A DNA stretch of 64,000 nucleotides from Laburnicola sp. R22_1 (GCA_014281115.1 JACONQ010000002.1:4278001-4342000); one strand, 5' to 3'; positions 22,856 to 36,145 are shown, numbered from the stretch's first letter. Numbers and translations are program-made. The notes: a model not told the origin generated them from the sequence alone.

Positions 22856-23280
22856 CCCACCCTATTTTTACAGAAAAGCAACCCTCTGCATCAGTAAAAC
22901 CAGATAATCAAGCATCATTAAGATTAGGTTGTTTAAGATTTTCTATGATTCTAGGCACTTCTTTAGTATAAACTAATTCTGATTCAGCCTCTGCCAAATC
23001 AAAGGGGGCTCTGTTTATTTCTGCTATAGATCCTATAAAAACACAATGAATATAGAAAATTTTGTGCTATTAAGTAAACACATTTTATCGTAAGTTTCTT
23101 AAAGCTTTGGATAAATTCTTATCATTTTGGGCAATAGTGGGGTTTCTGCCCAATCCTTGGTAATACGAATTTAATCAATGACGATCAACACCATAGAGGA
23201 ATGGCTCAAATTATGCCATTATTTGCCATATTCTTCTTCATATTATGTCTTGCAAACTGTATAATATCTAGGACAAGCTT
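22856..23280 (-). pseudogene. nad1: nuclear mitochondrial insert (NUMT): nad1 exon plus LAGLIDADG intron ORF fragment
   Basis: On the minus strand the frame from about 23039 reads FIGSIAEINRAPFDLAEAES followed by ELV, the strongly conserved segment of NADH dehydrogenase subunit 1. It runs on without a break into an intron-type ORF: YTKEVPRIIENLKQPNLNDA, TGA, then LSGFTDAEGCFSVKI, the first LAGLIDADG motif of a group I intron homing endonuclease. The TGA sits where Trp is expected and is Trp in the mold mitochondrial code, so the piece was not coding in the nucleus. A stem (TTGGGCA/TGCCCAA, about 23131-23157) upstream may be intron structure. Composition is AT-rich but unlike the TpA-saturated DNA beyond 23281. 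Ends are approximate. Confidence 0.82.
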
Positions 23281-24647
23281 AACTAGATTCTAATAGGAAG
23301 GCCTTAGAATAGGCAAAGTAGAAGTAACAATTAACTATAGCACAATATTAGCTAAAGAAGATAAACTCTAAAAATCTAGAACTTATAGCAAGTTTATTAG
23401 AAAGAGCTTAGAGAATAGTATAAGTATTCTACTAAACTATAAGAATTTAATATAGAAGCTTTATATCCTATATAAAATATCTAGTATTAGTATTATTTAT
23501 TTTTAGAGCTTAACTTAAGTACTCAAGATAGTAAAGCTATACTTATAGATAAAGATGTTAAGATAAGCTTACTAGAAATTAAGAAGGGGCTTATTAGTAT
23601 AACTATTACTATAGAGAATATGTTCTAGAATAAATTTAGTAAATTTAGTCTTAGTAGAGTTCTTTTATAAGCTATCTTAGATCTAAGATATAGATTATCA
23701 AAGAAAAGATTTACTAGAGAATTATTATACATTGCCTAAATACTTACTAGAGTAAATAATATAAATCTTATATTTACGCTTCTTCTCTATAAGCTTTTAT
23801 ATATAGAAAACAAGGTATTTAAAGTAGCGCTAGTAGGTTTTCTTATAAATATAGGCAGCTTTAAAAACGCACTCTTTAGATATTATATAGATAGCCTTAA
23901 GGGTCTTTTAATTATAGCTTAAGTTCTTAAAAACTACTTAGAATTAGTAAAAATAATATAAAAGAACTAAGAAACTAACTCTATAATAGTTCTTTATAGT
24001 CTTATTATATATAAACTTTTTAAGGTTCTTAGCACTATAGAAATCTAAAGTAGGTAGTAAAGACTTACTATTATACGTAAGAGCGCTATAAGTTATAATC
24101 TTTATAAAGGAATACTAAGCTATAGTTAAGCTAGCTTTAAGATACTTATTAAGAGTTATAAGGGCTGCTATAAGATGTTGCTTATTAGCTCTAACTATAA
24201 TAGAGATTACTAATAAAAAGATAGTAAAAATAGTATAAAAGTAAGAGTAGTAATTAGAATATAGCGTAATATTAATAAATAGCATTGCAAATATAGTAGT
24301 AGAGTAGAGAAGAAAAGTAGAACTAAGGTAGAGACTATTTTATTTACCTTAGCTAGAGTAAATAATACTAGCGTAAATCCTTAACTAAAATAGGCAGCTA
24401 CACTATAGAAATGTAAGAGATATAAATATAAATATATTAGATATAATAACTAGGTTCCCTACTAAAGGTAGAAGGATAGGAGTTTAGTGCTTTCTCTAGC
24501 TAAAGTACGCTTAGAACCTCTTAGAGGCTTAGAGTACTATTACTAGCATATATAGTATTAGATTTGTTTTTAAGACTTTAGGTGTGTAAAAGAGGAATTA
24601 GTGCTACTATTATAGGAAGTATAGAATATAACGCTAGCATTTTTTTA

Positions 24648-24668
24648 GGGGAGGAGGGGGGGGGGGAA
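24648..24668 (+). repeat. G-rich polypurine tract
   Basis: AGGGGAGGAG followed by eleven G and AA, after a T-run, inside otherwise C/G-poor DNA. Position after a degraded gag-like stretch suggests a retrotransposon polypurine tract on the plus strand. RIP changes C on either strand only in repeats and prefers CpA, so a pure G run has no CpA or TpG to mutate and survives. Confidence 0.45.
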
Positions 24669-26227
24669 TATATAAGGGACTAAGTACCCTTCTATAGTTA
24701 CTTAGCTTACTACCTTAGAGTTTTAGGTCTATACTCCTACTAAGCTAGGAGTATATATAAGTCTATAGCTAGAGTTACTATTAAACTCTATTACATTTAT
24801 AAGTTTACTTAGGCAATTCTAACCTCTTAGTCTAAAGCCTCTTATAAAGGTTGCTATATCTATCTCTTACTCTAAATATACTATTACTATTACTACTAGA
24901 TATATAGTATTGCACCCCTACCTAGAAGACGTAAATAATAATGTAGCTAGGTATAATACAGCTAGATATAACATAGCTAGGTATAATATAGCTAGCTATA
25001 ATAGCTAGATACTATTTAATATTAAAAGCTATATAGGTTATACTAAGGACATATATAGTAAGTAAATAGCTGCTATAGAATCAAATTACTATATTAAGTA
25101 GAATATAGATATTAGTAAGTAGAAGTTTAGAATTAAAGGTAGAATAAGTCTTATAATATATATTGCCTTATACTAGTTTAGGTACAAGGTACTTATAACT
25201 ATTAAAGATAAGAACTAAAAAAATATAAATATTTTTATAACGTAAGAGTCTAGACTAGTAGCTATATACTACTGCATAGCTTATAGAAGCAATTACTACT
25301 AAGGGCTATAAGCAATATTAAATCTTTAATTAATAGCTTACTACTTCTATAATAATAGCTATACTAAGTAGATACTAGAGGCGTAGAGAATATATAGATA
25401 CACGCTTATACTATAGAATTTCTATAGGAGATAGATAGAGTAATAGCTAGGTATCCAAAGATTAATAGGTTAATAGGTTATTAGTAGACAATAGTAGGAT
25501 ACTATTTTGTATTAGAAATAGGCGCGCGCATAATTTATTATATATATTATAGTAGTAAAGTATATATTTAGAAGTTCTAAGTAGTTAATTATCTAGTAGC
25601 ATAGTAAAAGGTTAAAAGGTAAGTGTTAATTATCTAGTAATATAGTAGGCAGGTAGGTAGAAAAAGTATTACTAGTATAGATTATCTTAGCAGCTAGGGG
25701 AGGCGTTAGAAAAGCTTTAACACGCTCTAGTCCTAGGGCTTAGCACGCATATAACATTACGTAATATTATATAGGCGCTAGTAATATAATAAAAAAACGC
25801 AGTAATTAAATGCAGTAGGGCTACTTAAAAACTAATAAGTAGAGACAGTTTATACTCCTGCCTAGAAGGGAAACTACTAATATATTTATAATTAAGCTAA
25901 TCTATAATTTAATTAATAAAAACTTTTCAAAATTACCTATCTTATTAGTAAGGTGTTAAAGGCTATTAGCTATTACCTAGCGAAGCTCGCGCTAAGTGCG
26001 CGGCACAAAAGTATTGCATTGGACTTTAGCTTCCTACTATAGTTACTATTAAGTCTTAAAATTAATAAATAATTAAGTTAACTATAAAAGGATACAAATA
26101 AATAAAATTAATATAGCTAACTTTGTATCTAGATAATAACGTGTAGATTTGCCTAAGGCTATAGCTATAACTACTAACTTATAACTTATGTTAACTATAA
26201 GTCCCTATTAGCTAAATAGTTTTTATA

Positions 26228-26738
26228 TATAGTGTTAATTTATCTACCTAGGGGTAGGATAATAAAGGCTTTTATCTTAAATAATATAATACAAAAGTAG
26301 AACCCTTTACTTAGTAATTAAAAACAGTGTAAAAAAGGTATAGTTTTTATAGCTTATTTTTTTTCCAACTAAAGGGTTTCTAATAAAAATATTATAATAA
26401 TAGCAGTTATTTCTTCTAGTGTTATTAACATAGAAAAGCGTTTTAAGGTAGTGCTAATAAGAAGAGATTGTAGTTTTTATAATCCTAGCCTTTTTAAAAT
26501 TTATTTATTTTAAGTTATTTATTTTACTAGCTATTTTTTTATTTTATATATTATTACGCGCGCGCTAAGACCGCTAAGCTCGCTTAGTAGTTCGAATGCG
26601 CATTTTTATAATCCCCTTTTTACGCTCTTTCTAATTACTAAGTAGGAGGCTCTACTTTTTTTATTACATTATTTAAGATAAAAGCCTTTATTATTCTACT
26701 CCTAGGTAGAGAAATTAATGCTATATATAGTATTAAAA
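26228..26738. mobile_element. about 0.5-kb element with long terminal inverted repeats
   Basis: The two ends are inverted copies of about 110-130 bp: AGTGTTAATTTATCTACCTA onward at the left and its complement, ending CCTAGGTAGAGAAATTAATG, at the right. ATATAT adjoins both ends. The same end sequence recurs at 28661-28828 and 61440-61590. Confidence 0.55.
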
Positions 26739-26994
26739 TAATACTAGTGTTAACTAGGCTCTATAGCTAGCTATATAGATATTAATATCTAATACTCTAT
26801 ACTAATAAGTGTGAAGGGTGTATAGGATAATTATATAAGAAAAGGAAATAATATAATAGAACTAACTTAGTAATAATTGCTTATCTCTAGAAAGAGTGTA
26901 GATAGAAAGGCGAAGATCTTATAACACATAGGCTATAGCGCATAGGCATTATATAATCTCTATATAATACTACTATGCAATAATACTAAAACTT

Positions 26995-27395
26995 TAACTA
27001 GGCTGGCAAATAGGTATAGATTGGGTTGGGGTTAGAATCTTACGTAAGTAGGATTAGGTTAGGGTTAGATTAGATTATATAAGACCCTAACTCTAACCTA
27101 ACCCTACTTACGTAAGACTCTAACTCTAACCTAGGCTAGTAAATAGGTTCGGGGTACCTAGGTTAAGTATAGGGTTGGGTTAGGGTTGTATATACTATAG
27201 GTATAGGTTGGGTTAGGTTGTACAGACCTTTGGTTAGGTTAGATTAATTATATAAGACTCTAAACCTAACCTAACCTATACCTAACCTCATTACGTAAAA
27301 CCTAACCTAATTATATAAGACTCTAGCTTAATTTAACTTAGTTTAATATTATTTAAAATATATTTTTAATTGATTATAATAGCTATGTATTATAG
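26995..27395. repeat. telomere-like CCTAAC/GGTTAG-rich repeat, left arm
   Basis: Degenerate tandem GGTTAGG and CCTAACC units on alternating strands, with an internal palindrome around 27040-27115 (CTTACGTAAGTAGG and its complement). The stretch 27130-27395 is present again, inverted, at 36146-36329 and 36647-36735. It resembles but is not a uniform TTAGGG telomere array. Confidence 0.65.
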
Positions 27396-27589
27396 ACTAA
27401 ATAGGTACTTTAGAGTTAGATTAGGGTTAGAGTCTTATATAAATAGAGTTAAGTTAGAGTTAGGGTCTTATATAAGTAGAGTTAGGTTAGGTTAGGTTAG
27501 ATTACGTAAGACTCTAACCCTAATCTAATCTATACCTATTTGCTAGCCTACCCTAATCTAACTCTAAAGTACCTATTTAGTCTATAATA
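27388..27589. mobile_element. 202-bp MITE with perfect 39-bp TIRs
   Basis: Positions 27388-27426 (starting TATTATAGACTAAATAGGTA) and 27551-27589 are exact inverted copies, with telomere-like GTTAGG/CCTAAC sequence between. AATAGCT flanks both sides, although the right one overlaps the Copia target site. Confidence 0.65.
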
Positions 27590-27696
27590 AATAGCTGTTA
27601 AAGGAAAACAAGCAAGAATTTTACATTTAGTAAGCGAATTAGATAAGATTGCTATATTAAAAGGAAGCTAAATGGCTAAACTATATATACACTTAT

Positions 27697-28829
27697 GGTT
27701 CGCTTATTAAATACCTTTTTAACCTATTTTTTTAGTTTAAGGTTAAAGTAGATTAAGATAGAAGATTATTATGTATTATGTACAGCACCTAATTCTAATT
27801 AAAGACTAACCTTAAACACTACCTAATAACGCAATAACAGTTTAAACTTACTTATATCCTATCTATATCTTATAAGCTCCTAATCTATATAAGATTTACT
27901 TACGCTGTACATAGCACACTTGGCTTACTACTACTACTATTATTAGATATCCGCGCTCGCGCTGCTACGCAGCGTACTTACTTAAATAAGCCAACGTAGT
28001 TATAATAGCTAGAAGAATCTTGCAGATCTATATAACGCTCTTATTACACTAGAGATTATTAATAAATACCTTATTCTCTACCTTTTACCTTTCTTCTTAG
28101 ATTCTGTTACTAACAAGGAGCAATTTTATCTACTAGGATAAGAATATAGTCTTCTTAGTTTTTACAAACTAGATAAGCTACTAACCTAGCTAGTATATAA
28201 GAATCGCCTTGCGAATAGTTAGGTATACTAGGCTTTTATAGATAATTATCTTATAGACAGAATAGAACTCTAGTATTATTACCTTAGCGGCAGCAGCACA
28301 AATCTTTAGCGTGTACTTTTTAGTAATAGCGAGTACTTTAGAAATAATATTAATGCCTAAATAAATGGCAGAGCGTGGAGGTATACGTAAAGAGACAATA
28401 GAAGATTTATTAAGGATAACCTTAATATGGCAATAGAGTGACAAACATATATCTAGTATGTGTTACTCTTATCCTACTTATAAGTATAGTAGTAGTATAT
28501 ACCCATTAATATATTAACTTGTGTTATTTGTAATAATTAGGATAGTGGTTTATAACTTAAGATAGTAGAGAAGAAATAGCTTGTAATATAGCCGCGCTAA
28601 AATTATATCTCCCTTAAAGTTCTAAGTGGTCTCTTTATAAAAATTTTGCTTATGGGAGCAGCCCTACGCTAAGACCGCCAAGCTTACTTAGCAGTTTAAA
28701 CGCGCATTTTTATAACTACCATTTTACGCTTTTTTTAATTACTAAGTAGGAGGCTTTGCTTTTTTAGTCATGTTATTTAAGATAAAAGCCTTTGTCGTGC
28801 TACCCCTAGGTAGTTAATTTAATGCCACA
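27697..28829. mobile_element. 1.1-kb insertion inside the left Copia LTR
   Basis: The LTR sequence breaks after TACACTTAT (27688-27696) and resumes at TACACTTAT (28830-28838), a 9-bp direct repeat that may be the target duplication. The insert is AT-rich and non-coding; its right end belongs to the dispersed family at 26.2, 26.6 and 61.5 kb. I see no matching inverted end at the left, so class and exact borders are uncertain. Confidence 0.45.
28661..28828 (+). repeat. copy of dispersed AT-rich repeat family
   Basis: Shares GCTAAGACCGC...AAGC, TTTACGCTTTTTTTAATTAC, TAAGTAGGAGGCTTTGCTTT and CTACCCCTAGGTAG with 26565-26730 (same strand), 26230-26370 (inverted) and 61440-61590 (same strand). Confidence 0.7.
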
Positions 28830-31800
28830 TACACTTATAAAAAAAAGTAGGGCTAAAATAGTACTGCTTGTATAATTATAGACACGTTATTGCACCTAGT
28901 TAGAGCCTTATTTCTATAGTACACCCCCTAGGTAGGCTGCGTAAGCAGCGCGCCTACTTATATAATAAGGCTTAAAATAATCCTACCTCTAATTAGCTTA
29001 TAAAATAAGTACCTAGCTAAGTAACTAATTAGTTACTATAGCACAATTTAAGCGTTTATAGTTATATAAGCCTATAATTACTCTTTGTTAATAATAACAC
29101 TTAACTTGTCTATTTTTTATTTCTTTACTTAGTTCCTTTAGTTAAGTTTTTTATAGAAGTAAGTTAATTGTTCCTATCTTCTATTTCTTACTTTAATAAT
29201 TATAGACTGCTAACTTAATCTTTTTTAGGAGGTTTTAGTACTTCTATCTAGGCTAAGGATATCTTTATAGGTCTAATTAATCTTACTTAACTATTATAAA
29301 GAATACTTCGCACACGTTTCGTACATCTTACTTAACTAGATTTTACTAAGTAAGCGCTTCTAACTTATAACACTAGTTATCCTATATTAGTGCTTAATTA
29401 TAATCTATCTAGTTAGGATCCTTAGTATAGTGCTACTTAGACTAGTCTAGCTGTGTAGCAAGGTTATATAATACCAAATTAGCTAATTAACTAATGTTCT
29501 AATTAGCCTATCCCTAAGGTTATAATTAATAAGCAATAGTCTACTTAGATTCCTATTACTAGAAATCTACTTTATCTGCGTTAGATTACTAAGGCACACT
29601 TAGTAAAGAATAAGATTGCTTATAAGACTAGTAACTTCTTAAAGCGTAATACTAATACTTTTACTATAAGTAATTTTTGCACTTTTTTAAATGGTGCTTA
29701 ATTCTTTTTAGTTAGCCTTATATAATATACTCTCTTAATAGAGTTTACTATATATATTTCAGACTTAACTAGTTAGTCTAGTATATTAGCTACTTAGCTT
29801 AGGTAAGGATTAGGAATATTCTTAAGGCAGAAGGTTATTAATCTAACTAAGTCTGTTACTCTTCTATAGGATAAAATTATTACTAGTTAAAAGGATTAGA
29901 GTTAGTTAGTTAGTTCTAGTTATAGTTTCTTACTTAGCAGCTTCTTAGATATTAATCCTAAATAGCGGATACTAGTGCTTCCTCTAACAGTTTTTAAGGA
30001 TAACTTAAGTATTATGCTTTATCTAATAATTAGCAACTAGCTTAGACTTAATTTTCTACTTTAACACTATAGAATCTAGCAGGACTATTTAGATTGCATA
30101 ATATAAATTATTAGAATTATAGAGGTTAGCGCGCTTTATTACTTAGTGATAATCCCTTAGCTTTTTTAATCGCTCTAGAACTGCTAGTTTTGCTTACTAG
30201 AGTAGTAGACATAGCCCTTAAGTTACTTATAAGTTCCCTTATTCCTACTATAGGAATTTTTCTAATATAGTACTAATTATTTAGACACTCTAGCTACTAG
30301 CTCTAATCTAGCTAATAATTTATTTACAAATACCGCACTATTTATTAAGTAGTCCTAGTTATAGTCTATGCGTACTAATCCTAAGAATAACGCTTATATA
30401 GGTTTACTAAAAGAATTTTCTCCCTATTTAATAATAGAGAAGCTGCTAGATCTAAATAGCGCTCTCTACTAAAGCTAGACTAATCTAGATTAGTGTAGGC
30501 CTTAGCGTTATCTAAATACTTATAATATCTTATTAACTTATTAGACTGCTATAATTGTAAAGTAGTATAAGCTTTTTAATAAGTTATTTAATCTTCTTTT
30601 AAAGAAGTAATTGTTTGAATTTTCTTAGATTATATATAATAGGTGTTAGTCCGCGCTTATCTAGTCTTATATTAGAATCTTATTTACCTAGGTTTACTAA
30701 ATAAGTAGTAGCTCTATAGAGCTTAAATTTATAATTAGTTTATAACTTATACTCTCCTTATAACAGTTCTACTTATATTCTTAAAATTTAGAAGCTCTTT
30801 AAAGTAAGCAAACTACTATTAAGTAAGCGCTTTTATAAGTCTGTCTACTAGCATATTATTTATTTTTAAATAGGTAACTTTAAATAACTCCTTTATATAT
30901 TCTTAACGTAGCTACATATTGTAGATATTAATATATCGCAGACGACTGTTAATACGCTTATTTTTTCTAATTACTAGTCTAATTATTTATTAATTATTAT
31001 AACAAAGTTTTACATATATCTTAAATTAAGCTTAAGTTCTTTAAAGAATTGCTTTAGTGCTATTACTTCTTTACATATATGCTTAAGTGCGAGTAGCTTA
31101 GCTTTAGTAGTAGAAGTTATAACTATGCTTTAATAAGTAGCCTTCTGGAGTATTACTTTGCTATAGAGCATAACTATGTATTTATAAGATAATCTCTAAG
31201 TTTCTAAATTATTTGCAAATAAAGTATTGCCACAAATTATAAGATTAAGTCTATTATATTAGCTATACTAAATAGATTGCTAGCGTATTCTCTAAAGATA
31301 TATAATTACTTAGTTAACTATAGCAAAATATTATTTACTTAAATTTATTAGGAAGTGCAAGAGCTTTAAAATAGTAAACATAATATTAGGCCTAAGTATG
31401 ATTACTATATATAGTATTAATCTAACATATTTCTAGTAGCTCTTAATCTTCTGCTTAGTTGCTTCTCCTATATTCTTTACAAGCTCTTCTAATAGAAGAG
31501 GCGTTGTTAGAAAGCTTCTACTATCTTTAAAATTAAATTTCTTTATAATCTTATTAATATAAGTATTATAAACAAGTGTAATTGTTCTATTCTTACAATC
31601 TTAGATTACTTAAACGCCTAGAAACTATTGAACTGGTCTATAGTTTTTAATTTTATATTTCGCTTTAATATAGCTTTAGAGCTTCTATACCTTTGCTTTA
31701 TAAGCTTTGTTAAAAATTAGAAGTATATTATTAATATAGAAGAGTACTAAGGTTTTGCAATCGTTGCTTATAAATAAATAAGGTTCTTCTTTTAAGGCTA

Positions 31801-34800
31801 TAAGCCCTATAAATCTTAGCAATTCTAAGAACTCTTTATACTAGAGCAGTGCTAAGTCTCTTAATCTATATAGAGCTTAATTAAGAGACACGCACTTGCT
31901 ATATTGCTTAAACCTATCTAGAAGCTTATAAATAACTAGGTTATTAGCTATAATATAAGCGTTTAAGAATGCTCCTACTATATTATATTAAATACTCTCT
32001 AGATTATATTCTGCTATAATTACTATTATAGTTCTAAACAACTATACTATAAGCGTTGCTACGTAGATTAACTATAGTAAGTCCTTAATCTAGAAATTAT
32101 CTCTTACAATAATTTAAGCCTTACACTTTAGAAAGTACCTATTCTAATTAAACTTATAGGTCTAAACCTACTTTAATAGGAGTAGTTATCTAGCAGCTTA
32201 TACTTAATTAATTACTATTTAGGTTCCTTTCTTCTTAAGTATGGCGATCTTAATATATAAGGCTTACTTAAAGAGCTTTCTAAGTAGATAATTAGTAAGA
32301 TATTTTTATAAGATAGGTAGCTTTAGCAGCTTGTCTCTATATAAATAAGTAAAAAGTAATACTTTTAGTATCTTTTTAAGCATTACTATAGCAACTACAG
32401 AATTTATTATAGTGTACTTTTAGTGCTTATTTTAGGCTTTCTATACTTCTAAAATATATATATATATAGAAAATTATCTTAAAAATCTTCTATTATATAT
32501 TTAGCGATTAGTGCATATATACCTAATCTACTTCCTAGCTAATTAGTAGTATTATTATATTAATTATAATCTCTTTATTGTTAAAAAGGTAAATAGTCCT
32601 AAACGCGCGTGTCTATATTATTACCTTAGAGTCTTTTGCTTAATCTTATAAATACTTAATCTTGCCTTTACCTTTAGCTTACTAGTAGGTTATCTACTTC
32701 CTCTAGCGCAGTTAAGCTTCTAGGGCTAAATTAAAAGGCAGCTATAGAGCTCTTAGGCTCTACACTTTAGAAAGAACACTCTCTAGAATTTAATAGGCTA
32801 GCTTACCTAAATTAGTGTATACTCTAGTAGCTATTAGTCTCTCTATAATTTCTTAATTAATTATACTCTAGATTGCCTAGCTCTAGTATCTATTTAGAGG
32901 TTATAAGCTATATATACTTACTTTAAACTATATAAATTCTTAGCTACTTAGTAGCTAAGCTTACTGCCTATATATTAGTCCTATTAGCTACTTAATTACT
33001 AGTCTAGCTGGCTATGCTCTTAAATTACTAGATAGGAGCACTATTCTCTATTTACTTAGTACTTGCTTGCTTATTTAGTATAGTAAGAAGATTAAGGATA
33101 TTTTTAAACTCTTCTTCTAAATTATTAATCTCCCCTTATATAGAACTTTAATAATCTTTACTACTTTTTTATAAAGTATGCCTTAATTAGCTTTGCTTTT
33201 ATAGAATAATATCTTATTAAATATAATATTGCGCATAGTAATTACCTAATCTAGTGCTGGGATCTATATTTTATAGAAATTTAATACTCTATAACTAACA
33301 AGGTATCTAATATAGCCGCTAGAATTCACTTTAAATTCTTATTTATCCTACCCTACTACTTAATCCCTCTTTAGAGAATATGCTTAGCAGCTATAGGCGT
33401 AAATTCTACTCTAATTAAGATAAAGATTAGCTATCTATACTTGTATTGAAGCAGGCTTATACTAATAAAAATACTACCTAAACTAATTTTTAAGCACTTT
33501 ATCTAGTGCTTAAAAAGTATATAGAGCTTTTAGGCTCTTACTATAGAGGTAAGTAACTACACTTAAAATTTTAGGCCGTATTTTAAGTAGTAGATTTACG
33601 CTTTTCCTTGTTTTTATAGCCTTAGTAGTAATCTTTTATCCTACTTACTTAAGTGCTATATTTAGTTTATATATATATATATATAATAAGGTGTAGCTAA
33701 TCTTAATTTCTTATTTGTCTATATAGTCCTTATAGGCTAATTGCTCCCTCTAGAGAAGAGTAGCGGTATTATTATCTTAATAGATTATAATAATTTTAAG
33801 CTTGTATTTATTTTCTACCTATTAGTTAAACTTAGTTATTACTTATATAATCTCTAGTAGAAATTTTAATATAAGATTATTATTATAGATCTTTCTACTA
33901 AGTTCTTCCTTAATTATTAAGCTCTATAGTTCTCTAAGCTGTCCTACTAGAAAGTTAAATAGATCCTAAGAAATGTAATAGAATAGTCTTAAAGATTATT
34001 CTTTTAGGCGTCTAGAAATTACTCTTATTATATACGTTATAGAATAATACTAATAGTTCTTTCTTTAAGTGCTAAGGATAAACACGTTTTACGCATTTTA
34101 AACTAGGGCTTAAAGTGCTTATTAGCCTAAATAACCTAATTAAAGGTACTAGAGTTCCTTAGTGTCTACTTGCAGAAGATTTTAGTATAATTATCTAATT
34201 ACTATAGCTAAAGAATAGTAGGAAAAAGGCTTATATTTAATAACGGTAAGATTATAGATACTATTTAGTTCTACTAAGATAATATTGTAAACAAGAGTTT
34301 CTATACGCAATAATATATTTAAACTTAGGTACTAGATCCCTACCTTTCTTAAATAAGCTTTAGAGATAATAATAATATAAAAACCTTTAATAATTTTAAT
34401 ATTCTTAAGTAAAAGATCTTCTATACGCGCACTGCTCTTACTAGTAAGTACGTCCTTTATAGGTTAATTTCTTATTTCTAAAATTAAAAGAGCCTAAGTT
34501 TTAGCTTTAACGCTCTAAATTAAGATCGCTTTTTTAAACAAGCTAGGTGTTAGAAATAATTAATTATTAATAAGATAAACTATAGCTCCTCTGTTAAGAA
34601 TAGTGCTCTATGTAAGCAGGTAATTACTAGGATGCATTGTTAAGTACACCCCTAAGCTCTCCTACAGCTACTTATTAAAGACTAATAGATTAATTAGGGC
34701 GCAAGCTATTAACCCTACGTAGGTAGAAGTAGTTAAGCTTCTTGCTATAGGTGTAGATTTCTAGTCTTCTATTTTAATCCTATTACAAAGCTTCTTCTAT

Positions 34801-35959
34801 TATAGAGATACTAAACAATTATTAATACCCTTATAATCTTTCGTAGTAAGGGTAATTAGTAGCACTTCTTTAGGGCATTTGCTAGTAATAGTAGTTTAAA
34901 GGTGTTAGTAATTAAGACTATTTTATTTGTACTTCCTAGGTCTATAAGGGCACTTATTAGCCTTCTTATAAGCTTTCTTATTTAAGCCACTACTACCTTA
35001 CTTCTTTTAATTATTGTTTTAACTAGTAATTATTATAAATACGCCTAATAACTTACTATTAGGTACTTAAAGCTAGTGCTCCTAAATAAGTATAGAGTAG
35101 ACCTTCCTAATATTAGCAAGGTCTATTACCTTAATACTAAGCAAAGCGTCTTATATAAGACGCTATTTTATTAATTAAGTCTATTCTAGTACGAGCTTAA
35201 CTACTAGCGCGTTTAAGAAGTTGTATATTGCAAGCTTATCTTCTATATTAGAAAGCTTAAAACTTTTAGCTTTATTAAAAAGAAGCTACTAATCTTAGTA
35301 CTATATTTTAGGTATTTATCTTCTATACTTAGCTTTCTTAAAGTGTGCTTAGTATTAGGTGCGTACTAAATTCTTTGTGCTTACTTCTATTAGAGCTAGA
35401 TCTTTTTAAAGCATTTTAATAAGTGCTTATAGGGAGGTCTTCTTTTAGTTATTTATTATAATTATAGCTAGTGCTAGCAGATCTTAGGATACTATAGTAT
35501 AAATCTATAAGGCAAGATTCTAAATCTTTGTTATATTAATTTGCTAGTGTTATACTTCTACTTAATACTCTATAATTTAAATATTATAGAGTTTAATCTA
35601 ATTATTATATATTGCGTTGCTTATACTTATAGTCTTTTCTAGAAGTATAAGACAAGTTAGTTAGATTAGATCTTAATTAATAATCTTATTAGCGTTAGGA
35701 TTAATAAGATACTAGATCCCTTTAGACTAAGTATAAAATTAGAGCTAGATAAGCTAAAAAGGCCAGCTTGCTTAGTTAGTAAGGAGCACCTCTATAGTAG
35801 GAATTGCAATATTAGTTATTTTAATTATATATAAGATTTAAGCGTAGAAAAGAATTAGAAATAATTAGTAAGAAGTAATTAGAGTGTATAAATTAGAATT
35901 CTAACGTATAAGTGTGTAGGGAGAATTAGCCTATAATTTTAAAGCGCTAGGCTTATAAC

Positions 35960-36145
35960 TATTAAAGGAAAATAAGCTAGAATCTTAGATTTAGTAATTA
36001 AATTAGATAAGATTACTATATTAGAAAGGAAGCTAAAAGGCTAGACTATATATACGCTTATAGAAAAGGAGTAGGGCTAAAATAGTACTGCTCACATAAT
36101 TATAGGCACGTGATCGCACCTAGTTAGAGTCTTATTTCTGCGACA
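35960..36145 (-). repeat. complete 186-bp LTR of the Copia-type element
   Basis: It starts TATTAAAGG and ends GCGACA and is followed by the target duplication ATAGC. Compared with the left LTR, differences are mostly transitions, as expected from RIP. Confidence 0.7.

Larger units (their letters stand above)
27596..36145 (-). mobile_element. Copia-type LTR retrotransposon, RIP-degraded, with an insertion in one LTR
   Basis: Direct LTR copies begin TGTTAAAGGAAAAC (27596) and TATTAAAGGAAAAT (35960) and end ACA at 28923 and 36145. The right LTR is 186 bp and intact; the left one is split at 27696/28830. The 5-bp target duplication ATAGC lies at 27591-27595 and 36146-36150. Read on the minus strand the right copy is the 5' LTR (TGTCGCAGAAATAAG...), and CCTAGGGGG directly before the left copy serves as polypurine tract. 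Around 31715-31760 the minus strand keeps a degraded reverse-transcriptase active-site region (YINNILL-like where YVDDxLL is usual), which suggests Copia. No open frame remains. Confidence 0.7.

Noticed and set aside
24400..24470. Intact zinc-knuckle gag ORF in the island
   Set aside because: Only spacing survives; frames are full of stops, so no CDS can be claimed.
26995..27545. Possible true telomere (TTAGGG arrays)
   Set aside because: Units are irregular, occur in both orientations, and lie in the middle of the contig flanked by transposons; I call it only telomere-like.
28190..28444. 84-codon ORF in the RIP island
   Set aside because: Low-complexity Ile/Lys/Tyr-rich translation typical of AT-rich DNA; no homology seen.
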